Positions 1 through 7,535 of a stretch of 64,000 nucleotides of DNA are shown here, in pieces. This DNA comes from Spirochaetales bacterium. GTDB lineage: Bacteria > Spirochaetota > Spirochaetia > Treponematales > Treponemataceae. The position numbers and the translations under genes were made by a program. Under the pieces are notes generated by a model that had not been told where the DNA came from, made no database searches, and worked only from the letters and a program-made list of their open reading frames with translations. The DNA lies in the NCBI GenBank assembly GCA_003246335.1, contig QKAR01000018.1, forward strand, positions 1 to 64,000, read 5' to 3'. Every line of letters begins with the position of its first letter. Within the stretch, counting starts at the first letter, position 1.

Positions 1-17
1 CGGATTATGTTAATAAT

Positions 18-129
18 GCCTGGTGGCCATAGTGGAGAGGTAATACCCGTTCCCATCCCGAACACGGAAGTCAAGCTCTCTTACGCCGATGATACTGCTG
101 CAAAGTGGGAAAGTAGGTAGCTGCCAGGC
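18..129 (+). rRNA. rrf: 5S ribosomal RNA
   Basis: The first ten bases (GCCTGGTGGC) pair with the last ten (GCTGCCAGGC) to close the molecule. The interior holds the conserved 5S loop text CCCATCCCGAACACGGAAG and the GGGAAAGTAGGT segment. Its length of about 112 bases fits 5S. A run of T follows at once, suggesting transcription ends here. The 16S and 23S genes would lie to the left of the window, making this the last gene of an rRNA operon. Confidence 0.95.
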
Positions 130-258
130 TTTTTTATTTTAAAAATAATGCGTACATCATCGCTGTATCCACCGTTTCGTGGTTATTTTTCGCGTGATGT
201 AGCCGCTCCAAGCCCGTAGAGTTTATGACTATGTCCCCGGTTTCTTTCCCTCAGCTCC

Positions 259-287
259 TTGAAGAATTGCGAAAATCATAGTATTCT
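259..287 (+). promoter_or_regulatory. Predicted sigma-70 promoter of cheW
   Basis: TTGAAG and TATTCT are separated by 17 bases. Transcription would begin near 294, giving a leader of about 20 bases that contains the GGAGG ribosome binding site of cheW. The 130-258 stretch upstream shows nothing else I can name. Confidence 0.55.
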
Positions 288-315
288 AAAGATAATAGAC
301 GTGTCGGAGGTTCAT

Positions 316-789
316 ATGGCGGCTGGCGATTCGCAATTTCAGCTTGTGACTTTTCAACTTGGCGAAGAATTGTATGGCGTAGACATTATGGACGTAAAGG
401 AAATCGTTCGGGTGCAGGATGTTCGTCCAATTCCGAACGCGCCGTACTACGTTGAGGGAATCTTTAACCTTCGCAGCGAGATTATTCCCATCATCAATCT
501 CCATAAGCGCTTTCACCTAAAAAAAGCGCAATTAGACGAAGGCGATGAATATTTAGGTGGGTTCATTATCATTAATATAGATGGGAATAAACTCGGAATT
601 ATCATCGATCGCATCGCCCGTGTCGTGATGATTCAGCAATCCGATATTCAACCACCGCCTCAGATGATTAGCGGTATCGGCGCCGAGTATATTACCGGCG
701 TTATCCGGCAGGAAAACGGTTATTTAATAGAGTTGGATACCCGCAGATTATTTAATCCGAAAGAATTGCAGAAACTCGCAAGTCTATAA
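316..789 (+). CDS. cheW: CheW chemotaxis coupling protein
   Basis: A 157-residue CheW. It bridges chemoreceptors and the CheA kinase in the cytoplasmic chemosensory array. The CheW fold is recognisable throughout, with the receptor/kinase contact segment GIFNLRSEIIPIINL at about residues 48-62 and the family's usual length. I chose the ATG at 316 because GGAGG sits six bases upstream; an in-frame ATG further left at 259 falls inside the predicted promoter and has no ribosome site. A second, divergent cheW lies at 59551-60066 beside two chemoreceptors, so this copy probably serves a different array or the general pool. The next gene follows after 40 bases and may be co-transcribed. Confidence 0.93.
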   Translation: MAAGDSQFQLVTFQLGEELYGVDIMDVKEIVRVQDVRPIPNAPYYVEGIFNLRSEIIPIINLHKRFHLKKAQLDEGDEYLGGFIIINIDGNKLGIIIDRIARVVMIQQSDIQPPPQMISGIGAEYITGVIRQENGYLIELDTRRLFNPKELQKLASL

Positions 790-829
790 CTTACGCGACG
801 AGCTTTACGGTCGCAAACGTTTGGTGCAC

Positions 830-1855
830 ATGAAATTACCGGTTTATAGTTCTACGATCCGCCGCAGGGAAATGGACGCGGTTCTCACTTGCATGGTGTC
901 CGAAAAAATCGGGCCCGGCGAGACGAATTTGCGCCTTACTCAAATCGTGCGCGAATCTTTTTTAGTCGAGGGCGCCGCCGCGGTCCGTAGCGCCGCCATT
1001 GCGTTCCAGTTCGCAGTTACTGCCTTGGATCTGCCCGTCGGTTCGGGCATCGTTATTTCGGCTCTTGCGCCGGCATGGCATTATCAAGTCGTGTCGAAGT
1101 TGGGATTTTCCCCAATCGTCGCCGATGTAGATCCCGACACCGCTTTAATGCCGCTCGCTTCCGTCGAGGACGCTATTTCTCGTGGGGGGAGGGTTATTCT
1201 CTATCACGAAACCCTTGGCTTTTTGCCTGATTTTTATCCGATTCTCGCCTTAAACGTCCCGCTTATCGAGGATATTTCCCAAAGCGCCGGCGCCGAATTC
1301 GGCGGAAAGAAGGCTGGGCAATTCGGCGTGTTCTCGATTCTCGGACTTGAGGAACGCGATATTTTGACCGCCGGAGGCGGCGCGCTTTTAATCTCGCCGA
1401 ATAAGCGAGAATCCATCGTGTTAAAAAAAATAGCCGACGAGGCGCCGGTGACCGATATATTGCCTGATATGAACTCGGCGCTCGCGTACGTACAGATTAA
1501 AGAATCGACTCGCAACGCCATAATGCGCAAGGATATTTCGGAAGGCTTTATGCGCTCGGTCTTGCAAAGCCGGCACAAAACGATCGTTCAAGGCGGAGAT
1601 GGCCTTTCCTCGAATTATTCGTTTCCGGTTATTTTGTCGAGCGGTGTTAAGGAAGTTAAGCAATACGCGAATCGAAAAGATATTGAAATAGAGCCGGCTT
1701 TTGCCGGTACGGTCATTGACCGTTATGGCGAAACGCTTGGCGAATTGCCCAACGCCCGGTCGTTACTCCTACGGTGCGTGCTTTTTCCGCTATACCCCCG
1801 CCTTGGCGCGAGTAACGCGGCTAAAATCGCGAAAATTCTCGCCACTTTGCCGTGA
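830..1855 (+). CDS. DegT/DnrJ/EryC1-family aminotransferase homologue lacking the PLP lysine
   Basis: The protein has the fold signature of sugar aminotransferases of the DegT/DnrJ/EryC1 family. The cofactor-binding Asp motif (IEDISQSAGAEFGG, about residues 146-159) and the following GQFGVFS segment are clear. The family's Schiff-base lysine should follow the Ser at about residue 169 by a few residues, but the text there reads LGLEERDILTAGGG, with no lysine and two extra residues. It is therefore probably not a normal transaminase: either a lysine-less dehydratase type like ColD, which uses His, or a non-catalytic derivative. TTG at 821 and GTG at 824 are in frame, but ATG 830 is the simplest start; no strong ribosome site favours any. 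It lies between cheW and nadK on the same strand. Confidence 0.75.
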   Translation: MKLPVYSSTIRRREMDAVLTCMVSEKIGPGETNLRLTQIVRESFLVEGAAAVRSAAIAFQFAVTALDLPVGSGIVISALAPAWHYQVVSKLGFSPIVADVDPDTALMPLASVEDAISRGGRVILYHETLGFLPDFYPILALNVPLIEDISQSAGAEFGGKKAGQFGVFSILGLEERDILTAGGGALLISPNKRESIVLKKIADEAPVTDILPDMNSALAYVQIKESTRNAIMRKDISEGFMRSVLQSRHKTIVQGGDGLSSNYSFPVILSSGVKEVKQYANRKDIEIEPAFAGTVIDRYGETLGELPNARSLLLRCVLFPLYPRLGASNAAKIAKILATLP

Positions 1856-1867
1856 TGGGAGCGCCCG

Positions 1868-2740
1868 GTGCGAAAGAAAGCGATAGCGATAGTAAATACC
1901 TATAAATCCTCCGCTTTCGCGCTGTCGGAGGAAATTCGAGCCGAACTCTCGCGGCGAGACGTGGATTGCCTTCGGTTCGATTATGACGGGATTTCGATCG
2001 ACAACCCCTTTGGCTCTTTTGATTTCGCCATCACGCTTGGCGGCGATGGAACCGTTTTGTTCGCCGCCCGCCATTGCGCGCCTAAAAACATTCCCATTTT
2101 TCCCATTAACCTCGGGGAGTTTGGCTTTATCGCGGGCATTCAGCCAAACGCCTGGCAGCAGCCCCTCGATGACTATCTCGACGGCAGGACGGTCGGCAAT
2201 ACGCGTATGATGCTGACCGCGCGGGTCCTGCGCGGGGGCGCGGAAGTTTTTTCATCAATAGCCTTGAACGACGCCGTCATTTCGGGGAACGGGATCGCGA
2301 AAATCGTCCGTCTTTCGGTAGAATTTAACGGCGCGTCGTTCGGCATGTATAAAGCCGACGGCATAATAGTAGCGACGCCGACCGGTTCAACCGCGTATTC
2401 CGCCGCGTCGGGAGGCCCAATCCTCGCGCCGGATTTATCAGCCTTCGTTCTTTCGCCCATTTGTCCGTTTTCGCTCTCGAATCGCCCGATTGTCCTTCCC
2501 TCGAGCGGGGTAATGCGCATTAACGTTCTGGAAATGCGCCATAAATCGGCGCTGTTGACGATCGACGGCCAGGAAATGTTTCCTTTGCGCGAAGGCGACG
2601 CGATATTCCTCGAGGAAGCGAGCCATCGCGTGCGCCTGATCGGTTGCGATACCGACGTTTTTTACGCGGCCCTTCGCTCTAAGCTGAATTGGTCGGGGGC
2701 TCCGGTAGCGCCCGCGCAAACCGGCGGCTACCATGCTTGA
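1868..2740 (+). CDS. nadK: NAD kinase
   Basis: ATP- or polyphosphate-dependent NAD kinase, the step that makes NADP in the cytoplasm. The GGDGT nucleotide motif is at about residues 58-62, LND near 133, and the family hallmark TPTGSTAYS at 170-178; the 290-residue length is normal. It begins with GTG at 1868, after GGGAG. Its last 8 bases overlap recN, so the two are probably translationally coupled. The nadK-recN pairing is common in bacteria. Confidence 0.95.
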   Translation: MRKKAIAIVNTYKSSAFALSEEIRAELSRRDVDCLRFDYDGISIDNPFGSFDFAITLGGDGTVLFAARHCAPKNIPIFPINLGEFGFIAGIQPNAWQQPLDDYLDGRTVGNTRMMLTARVLRGGAEVFSSIALNDAVISGNGIAKIVRLSVEFNGASFGMYKADGIIVATPTGSTAYSAASGGPILAPDLSAFVLSPICPFSLSNRPIVLPSSGVMRINVLEMRHKSALLTIDGQEMFPLREGDAIFLEEASHRVRLIGCDTDVFYAALRSKLNWSGAPVAPAQTGGYHA

Positions 2741-4448
2741 GGATTTAGCGGTAAAGGATTTTGCCTTAATCGATTCCGTTTCGCTCGAGTTCGGCGCGGG
2801 ACTAAATATCCTTTCCGGGGAGACCGGCGCGGGAAAATCCATACTCATCGGCTCGCTCACGTTCTTGCTTGGCGGCAAAGCCGACGCCGACGCCGTCAGA
2901 AAGGGCGCCGAAGAGGCCCGCGTTTTCGGTACCGTTCGACTGGAGGATAGCGCTAAGCTCGCGCGGGCTTGGCTCTCGGAACGCGGCATCCCGATAGAGG
3001 AAAATCGGGTGTTGCTTCGCCGGACGCTCAAAGCTTCCGGAAAGAGCAGCGCCTGGATTCAGGATACGCCCGTGACGCGGGGCGAATTGTCGGAGTTTAC
3101 CTCTTTTTTAGTTGATATCCATGGTCAGCATGACCATCAGTCCTTGCTGAAAGTCGATGAGCATCGTCGCTTTCTCGATTCGTTCGCCGGCATCGACTCA
3201 GACGTCGCGGACTTTACCGCCTTGTACGTCGCGCTTGGCGCGAAGCGCAAGCAGCGGGACGAAATAACGAATAACGAGGCCCAACGCCGCGAGCAGGGAG
3301 ATTTTCTGTCATTTGCCCTCGAGGAAATCCGAAAAGCCGCGCTTAAGCCGACCGAGGAAGACGATCTCGAGAGCGAGGAAAAAAGGCTTGCGCAACATGA
3401 GCGCCTCTATGCCGCCATCGACCAATCGGCGGAGCTGATTTCTTCCCACGAAGGCGTCGTTCCCGCGTTGAAGAAAATACGCGCCTCACTTGAGCAGGGG
3501 TCGGCGATCGACGCTTCGCTCGCGGCTCTTTCGAGTCGCGTCGAGAGCGCTTTTTACGAGCTAGAGGACGTATCGGAATCCCTGCGTCAGTATCGGGACG
3601 CGCTCGTTTTCGACCCGGCCCGGCTCGAGGAAATCGAGGAACGCCTTTCGCTCATCTATAAGTTAAAGAAAAAGTACGGCAAAACCATCCCCGATATTCT
3701 TTCATGGGCAACCGAAGCCGAAGCGAAGTTAGCGCTCCTTTCCGACGGGGAAAACGCGCAAGCGCAAATTGACGCGGAAATAACGTCGCTCGAGAAAAAA
3801 ATTTACGCGCTCGGATCATCGATCTCGCAGCGCCGCGAACGGGCGGCCGCGCGGCTGAAAAGCTCCGTCGAGGAAGTGCTCTCGGCGCTCGGTATGACCT
3901 CGACCGAATTTACCGTGTCCGTCGGCAAGAGAAATTCATCCGAGGGCGCGTCGCTCCCCGCCGTCCCCGGAGGCGCGACGATGAACGCGGGGCCCTATGG
4001 GTTCGACGTCATCGAGTTCATGATAAGCCCGAACCTCGGGGAACCCCTGCGCCCGCTCGCCAAAATAGCGTCCGGCGGCGAACTATCCCGCGTCATGCTC
4101 GCCCTCAAGACGGCCCTCGCCGACGCGGACGAGTCGGGAACGCTTATTTTCGACGAGATTGACGCCGGCATTGGCGGCGAAGTCGCCCTCGCGGTCGGCG
4201 CATACTTGCGGCGCCTGTCCATGCGCAAGCAAATTTTATGCATCACCCATCTTGCCAGTATCGCCGTAAGGGCGGATAATCAAATAAAGATCGAAAAATC
4301 GTCAGAGCAGGGCAAAACGGTAACGCGGGCCTATCCCGTGACCGGCGACCTTCGGGTTTCGGAAATCGCCCGCATGCTCGCCGGCGACGTATTAAGCGAG
4401 GCCTCGACTTCGCACGCGCGGGAGCTCTTGGCGAAGTTCGCGCAATAA
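2733..4448 (+). CDS. recN: DNA repair protein RecN
   Basis: SMC-like ATPase that acts at DNA double-strand breaks. The Walker A motif GETGAGKS is at residues 29-36. A long central coiled coil rich in Glu, Ala and Arg separates it from the C-terminal ABC signature (IASGGELSRVMLALK), Walker B (LIFDEIDAGIGG) and CITHL switch. At 571 residues it is full length. The start ATG overlaps the end of nadK. Confidence 0.96.
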   Translation: MLEDLAVKDFALIDSVSLEFGAGLNILSGETGAGKSILIGSLTFLLGGKADADAVRKGAEEARVFGTVRLEDSAKLARAWLSERGIPIEENRVLLRRTLKASGKSSAWIQDTPVTRGELSEFTSFLVDIHGQHDHQSLLKVDEHRRFLDSFAGIDSDVADFTALYVALGAKRKQRDEITNNEAQRREQGDFLSFALEEIRKAALKPTEEDDLESEEKRLAQHERLYAAIDQSAELISSHEGVVPALKKIRASLEQGSAIDASLAALSSRVESAFYELEDVSESLRQYRDALVFDPARLEEIEERLSLIYKLKKKYGKTIPDILSWATEAEAKLALLSDGENAQAQIDAEITSLEKKIYALGSSISQRRERAAARLKSSVEEVLSALGMTSTEFTVSVGKRNSSEGASLPAVPGGATMNAGPYGFDVIEFMISPNLGEPLRPLAKIASGGELSRVMLALKTALADADESGTLIFDEIDAGIGGEVALAVGAYLRRLSMRKQILCITHLASIAVRADNQIKIEKSSEQGKTVTRAYPVTGDLRVSEIARMLAGDVLSEASTSHARELLAKFAQ

Positions 4449-4483
4449 CCGGGTTTCGTGCCCGCTACCTGAGGAGATAACGC

Positions 4484-5293
4484 ATGGCGAAGGTAACCGA
4501 CGAAGCGAGGCAGATGTACGGCGAGCAGGTCGCCTCGTATCAGCAGCAAATCGACGCGCTTCTCATTCGCGAGAAGAATATGCTGATGATGATCGAGAAG
4601 GATTCCATGGGCGCTTCGTACAAGAAGCTCATGCTCACGGACGAAATGCTGTACCTTTCGACGCTCTATCTTTCCAAACATTCCCTGTCGGTTTCCGTCC
4701 TAGGCGTGAAGAACGAGGACGCGCTCAACGACGCGAGAAAATCCCTCTATAAGGCGGTTATTTATCTCGAGGAAGTCGTATCGAATTTCATCGACGTACC
4801 GTTCACCGACTACGCCGACAAAGTCGACGAGATTAAGAACCTCCCGCAGTCGAAGCGGTATTTGCTCGTGCGCAAACTCGGGCTCGCCATACGGCTCGTT
4901 ATGGACGCCTATGGGGATAACACGAAATGGCGCTGGGCCTTCGTGGAGCTCGAGGCGCGTTTCGCCACGGTCGCGAAAAATATTCTGGATCTCAAAACCG
5001 CGTCGAAAGACGGCCTTGACCATGCTTCCCCGGACTACGACGACACCGTCTACCATCTGCGTCTCGTGAAGCGATTGCTTGGGCAGGCCGCCGACCGATA
5101 CCGGGAAAAGTACGAGCTTTCCACCGGACGCATCGACGATTTTAGGCTCGGCATCAGCTATTTGCTCGCCCTTCGCCGCATCCACCTCATCCTTAACGAG
5201 CGCAATGAGGCGGAAGAGGCCAAAAAAAAGGCCGACGTTTGGAAGGATAAAATGGAGAAGGACCACAAGCGAAGCGAGTCCCAAAAGAAATGA
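4484..5293 (+). CDS. Conserved spirochaete protein of unknown function
   Basis: I do not recognise a domain. The 269 residues are soluble, mostly helical and strongly charged, with no signal peptide or membrane segment. The C-terminus is a Lys/Glu-rich tail (NEAEEAKKKADVWKD and on) likely to be coiled coil or disordered. GAGGAG lies eight bases before the ATG. It follows recN by 35 bases and overlaps the nucleoside hydrolase by 4, so it is translated as part of the same operon. I recall a protein of unknown function after recN in T. pallidum too, which suggests a conserved spirochaete function; that is from memory. Confidence 0.75.
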   Translation: MAKVTDEARQMYGEQVASYQQQIDALLIREKNMLMMIEKDSMGASYKKLMLTDEMLYLSTLYLSKHSLSVSVLGVKNEDALNDARKSLYKAVIYLEEVVSNFIDVPFTDYADKVDEIKNLPQSKRYLLVRKLGLAIRLVMDAYGDNTKWRWAFVELEARFATVAKNILDLKTASKDGLDHASPDYDDTVYHLRLVKRLLGQAADRYREKYELSTGRIDDFRLGISYLLALRRIHLILNERNEAEEAKKKADVWKDKMEKDHKRSESQKK

Positions 5294-6225
5294 GCCGCCA
5301 TTCCGTCATTCTTGACGTAGATACCGGGCACGACGACGCGGTCGCGATAATGATGGCCGCGGCCTCGCCGGAAATTGACCTCGTCGCCATAACGGTAACC
5401 GCGGGGAACCAGTACCTTCCGAAAACGCTCGCGAATACGCTCAATGTCTGTTCCGAGCTATCGATAGACACTCCCGTGTACCCGGGCATGACCGCGCCAT
5501 TGCTTCGCGACCTTGTTCCCGCGCCGCTCATTCACGGCGAGTCCGGTCTTGACGGGCCGATTTTCGGGCCGTGCGCGAAAAAGGCGGAAAAAGAGCACGC
5601 TGCCCGGTTCATCGTTGACGCCGTCATGTCGGCGCCGCCGGGGACGATCACGATCGTCGCGGTCGCGCCCCTCACCAACGTCGCGATGGCGATAAAGCTT
5701 GAGCCTCTCATCGCACTGAGACTGAGCGAGATCGTGGTTATGGGCGGCTCGATGCGCGCCGGCAACGTGACTCCCTCGGCTGAATTTAACATTCACGCCG
5801 ATCCAGAGTCGGCCGCTATCGTTTTTTCGAGCGGCGCGCGCGTCACCATGCTTGGGCTCGACGTTACGACGAGAGTCGTGCTGACCGCGGAACGGCTCGA
5901 TTTTTTATCGCGCCTTCCCGGGAAGGCGGCCTCGCTTTTCTCCGCGAGCATGCGCCACTATTCCGCCGCCTGCCAAAAATACGCGGGAGAATGTCCGGCC
6001 CTGCACGATCCGTCGTGCGTCGCGTACGCGATCGATCCCTCGATCGTCCAAAAAAAATTCTTGAACGTGCGGGTGGAGTGCGCCGGGGCGCTTACCCTCG
6101 GTCGCACGGTTGTCGACGAATCCGGGGTATCGGGGCTCGCGCCCAACGTTTACGTCGCCGTTTCGTACGACGCGGACCGATTTTGGCCCTTGCTTGAGGC
6201 ATCGCTGCTAAAATACCGTGGGTAG
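5290..6225 (+). CDS. Inosine-uridine preferring nucleoside hydrolase
   Basis: Cleaves the N-glycosidic bond of nucleosides to free base and ribose. The calcium-binding N-terminal motif reads DVDTGHDDA (residues 9-17), a variant of the usual DTDPGxDDA. The late His-Asp pair is present in CPALHDPSCVA. Length (311) fits the family and no signal peptide is seen, so it is cytoplasmic. The ATG overlaps the preceding stop (ATGA). It sits directly before the nucleoside-binding lipoprotein and ABC genes, consistent with processing imported nucleosides. Confidence 0.9.
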   Translation: MSRHSVILDVDTGHDDAVAIMMAAASPEIDLVAITVTAGNQYLPKTLANTLNVCSELSIDTPVYPGMTAPLLRDLVPAPLIHGESGLDGPIFGPCAKKAEKEHAARFIVDAVMSAPPGTITIVAVAPLTNVAMAIKLEPLIALRLSEIVVMGGSMRAGNVTPSAEFNIHADPESAAIVFSSGARVTMLGLDVTTRVVLTAERLDFLSRLPGKAASLFSASMRHYSAACQKYAGECPALHDPSCVAYAIDPSIVQKKFLNVRVECAGALTLGRTVVDESGVSGLAPNVYVAVSYDADRFWPLLEASLLKYRG

Positions 6226-6251
6226 CGAAAACGGCGGTTTCCGTCGTGCTC

Positions 6252-6280
6252 TTGAGCTATATTTTGAAAGTGGCTATACT
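6252..6280 (+). promoter_or_regulatory. Predicted sigma-70 promoter of the nucleoside ABC operon
   Basis: TTGAGC and TATACT are separated by 17 bases. Transcription would start near 6287, leaving a leader of about 47 bases before the binding-protein gene. The leader opens with a perfect inverted repeat at 6289-6312. Confidence 0.65.
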
Positions 6281-6288
6281 GCAGAAAG

Positions 6289-6312
6289 TACGCGATTTTG
6301 GAACATCGCGTA
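6289..6312 (+). promoter_or_regulatory. Perfect 8-bp hairpin at the predicted mRNA 5' end
   Basis: TACGCGAT, an 8-base loop TTTGGAAC, then ATCGCGTA. The stem is perfect and starts within a few bases of the predicted transcription start. It could protect the abundant binding-protein mRNA from 5' decay, or act in DNA form as an operator. No riboswitch family is recognised. Confidence 0.5.
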
Positions 6313-6333
6313 TTAAAAAGATCAGGAGGATTT

Positions 6334-7440
6334 ATGAAGAAACTCATCACCGTGCTTGTTGCGTTAGCGACGACGCTCGCGGTATTTACCGGATGCGCCA
6401 AGAAAACCGAGGCGGCCGCTACCGAGACTAAACCGACCATTCGGCTCATCACCGACGCGACCGGAATCGACGACAAGTCGTTCAACGCCGCCGCTTGGCG
6501 CGGAATTCTCGCGTTTTACGGCGACACTTGGGATAACCAGGCTGGCCGCGGCAAGCTCTATGACGTCGTAACCTGCCAGACTCAGGATAAATACATCCCG
6601 AACCTCAAGCAGGCCGCCGACGAAAAATACGGCATTATCTGCGTTACCGGCTTCACTTTCGCCGACGCCCTCGGCGAGGTCGCCCCGCTGTATCCCGATC
6701 AGAAGTTCATGATCGTCGACGTTGACTGGGTCAACCAGCCGAACGTGCTTCAGTACGTGTTCTCCGAGCATCAGGGTTCGTATCTCGTCGGAGTCGCGGC
6801 TGCGCTCAAGGCCCAGGCCGACGGCATCGCCAACCCGAAATTCGGTTTCATCGGCGGCATCCCCGGAGCGACGATCACGAAGTTTGAAATCGGTTACATT
6901 GAGGGAATCAAGTCCATTTTCCCGAACGCCCAGGTTCTCGACTACTACGCGAACGATTGGGGCAAGCCCGAGCTCGCGAAAGCCCAGGCCAAGAACTGGT
7001 ATGATTCCGGCGTGTATGCCATCTACTCCGCCGCCGGCGGTACCGGTAACGGAACCATCGCCCAGGCTAAGGAATATCGCAGCCAGGGAAAGAACGTGTG
7101 GGCCATCGGCGTCGATTCCGACCAGTATGAGGAAGGCGTGTACGCCGACGGAAAGTCCGCCGTTCTCACCTCGATGCTGAAGAGCGTCGAGACCGCGACG
7201 CAAGACGCGCTCAAAGCCATCGAGTCCGGCTCGTATCCGAGCGGAGTCGTCGTTCTCGACATGAAGGCGAACGGTATCGGATTCTCCGAGCGCAACGCCG
7301 AGCTTGGCGCCGAGAACATCGCGAAAATCAACGCGGTTAAGCAGGACATCATCGACGGTAAGATCACCGTTCACGCGACCTACAAAGACGCTCTCGCCGC
7401 CGGCGCCGTGCCCGAAGGCCTTGGCGCTAAAGACAACTAA
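6334..7440 (+). CDS. BMP-family nucleoside-binding lipoprotein (PnrA/TmpC-like)
   Basis: Substrate-binding lipoprotein of a Basic Membrane Protein family ABC importer; characterised members such as treponemal PnrA/TmpC bind purine nucleosides. The N-terminus MKKLITVLVALATTLAV is followed by the lipobox FTGC, so the mature protein is lipid-anchored. The BMP signature LITDATGIDDKSFN comes next, with GGIPG and GVDSD motifs further on. AGGAGG lies four bases before ATG 6334, which I prefer to an ATG at 6298 lying inside the leader. A terminator-like hairpin after the gene would raise its level above the transporter genes. The family also contains non-nucleoside binders; the neighbouring salvage enzymes favour nucleosides. 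Confidence 0.93.
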   Translation: MKKLITVLVALATTLAVFTGCAKKTEAAATETKPTIRLITDATGIDDKSFNAAAWRGILAFYGDTWDNQAGRGKLYDVVTCQTQDKYIPNLKQAADEKYGIICVTGFTFADALGEVAPLYPDQKFMIVDVDWVNQPNVLQYVFSEHQGSYLVGVAAALKAQADGIANPKFGFIGGIPGATITKFEIGYIEGIKSIFPNAQVLDYYANDWGKPELAKAQAKNWYDSGVYAIYSAAGGTGNGTIAQAKEYRSQGKNVWAIGVDSDQYEEGVYADGKSAVLTSMLKSVETATQDALKAIESGSYPSGVVVLDMKANGIGFSERNAELGAENIAKINAVKQDIIDGKITVHATYKDALAAGAVPEGLGAKDN

Positions 7441-7464
7441 TTTGTAGCAGACGGGTTCAATGAG

Positions 7465-7503
7465 GGGCTGTTTGGCGCGTACGCGCCGGACAGCCCATTT
7501 TTA
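7465..7503 (+). terminator. Terminator-like attenuator inside the ABC operon
   Basis: GGGCTGT TT GGCGCGT then ACGCGCC GG ACAGCCC, followed by ATTTTTAT. Two 7-bp perfect stems are joined by a small TT/GG internal mismatch and followed by a short T tract. Its place between the binding-protein and ATPase genes suits partial termination, giving more binding protein than transporter. Confidence 0.7.
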
Positions 7504-7535
7504 TGCGGGTTTTGAACGCAATCGGAGACTGGTGA

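Noticed and set aside
6364-7374. A 336-codon open frame opposite the nucleoside-binding lipoprotein gene
   Set aside because: Same cause; no ribosome site or recognisable domain.
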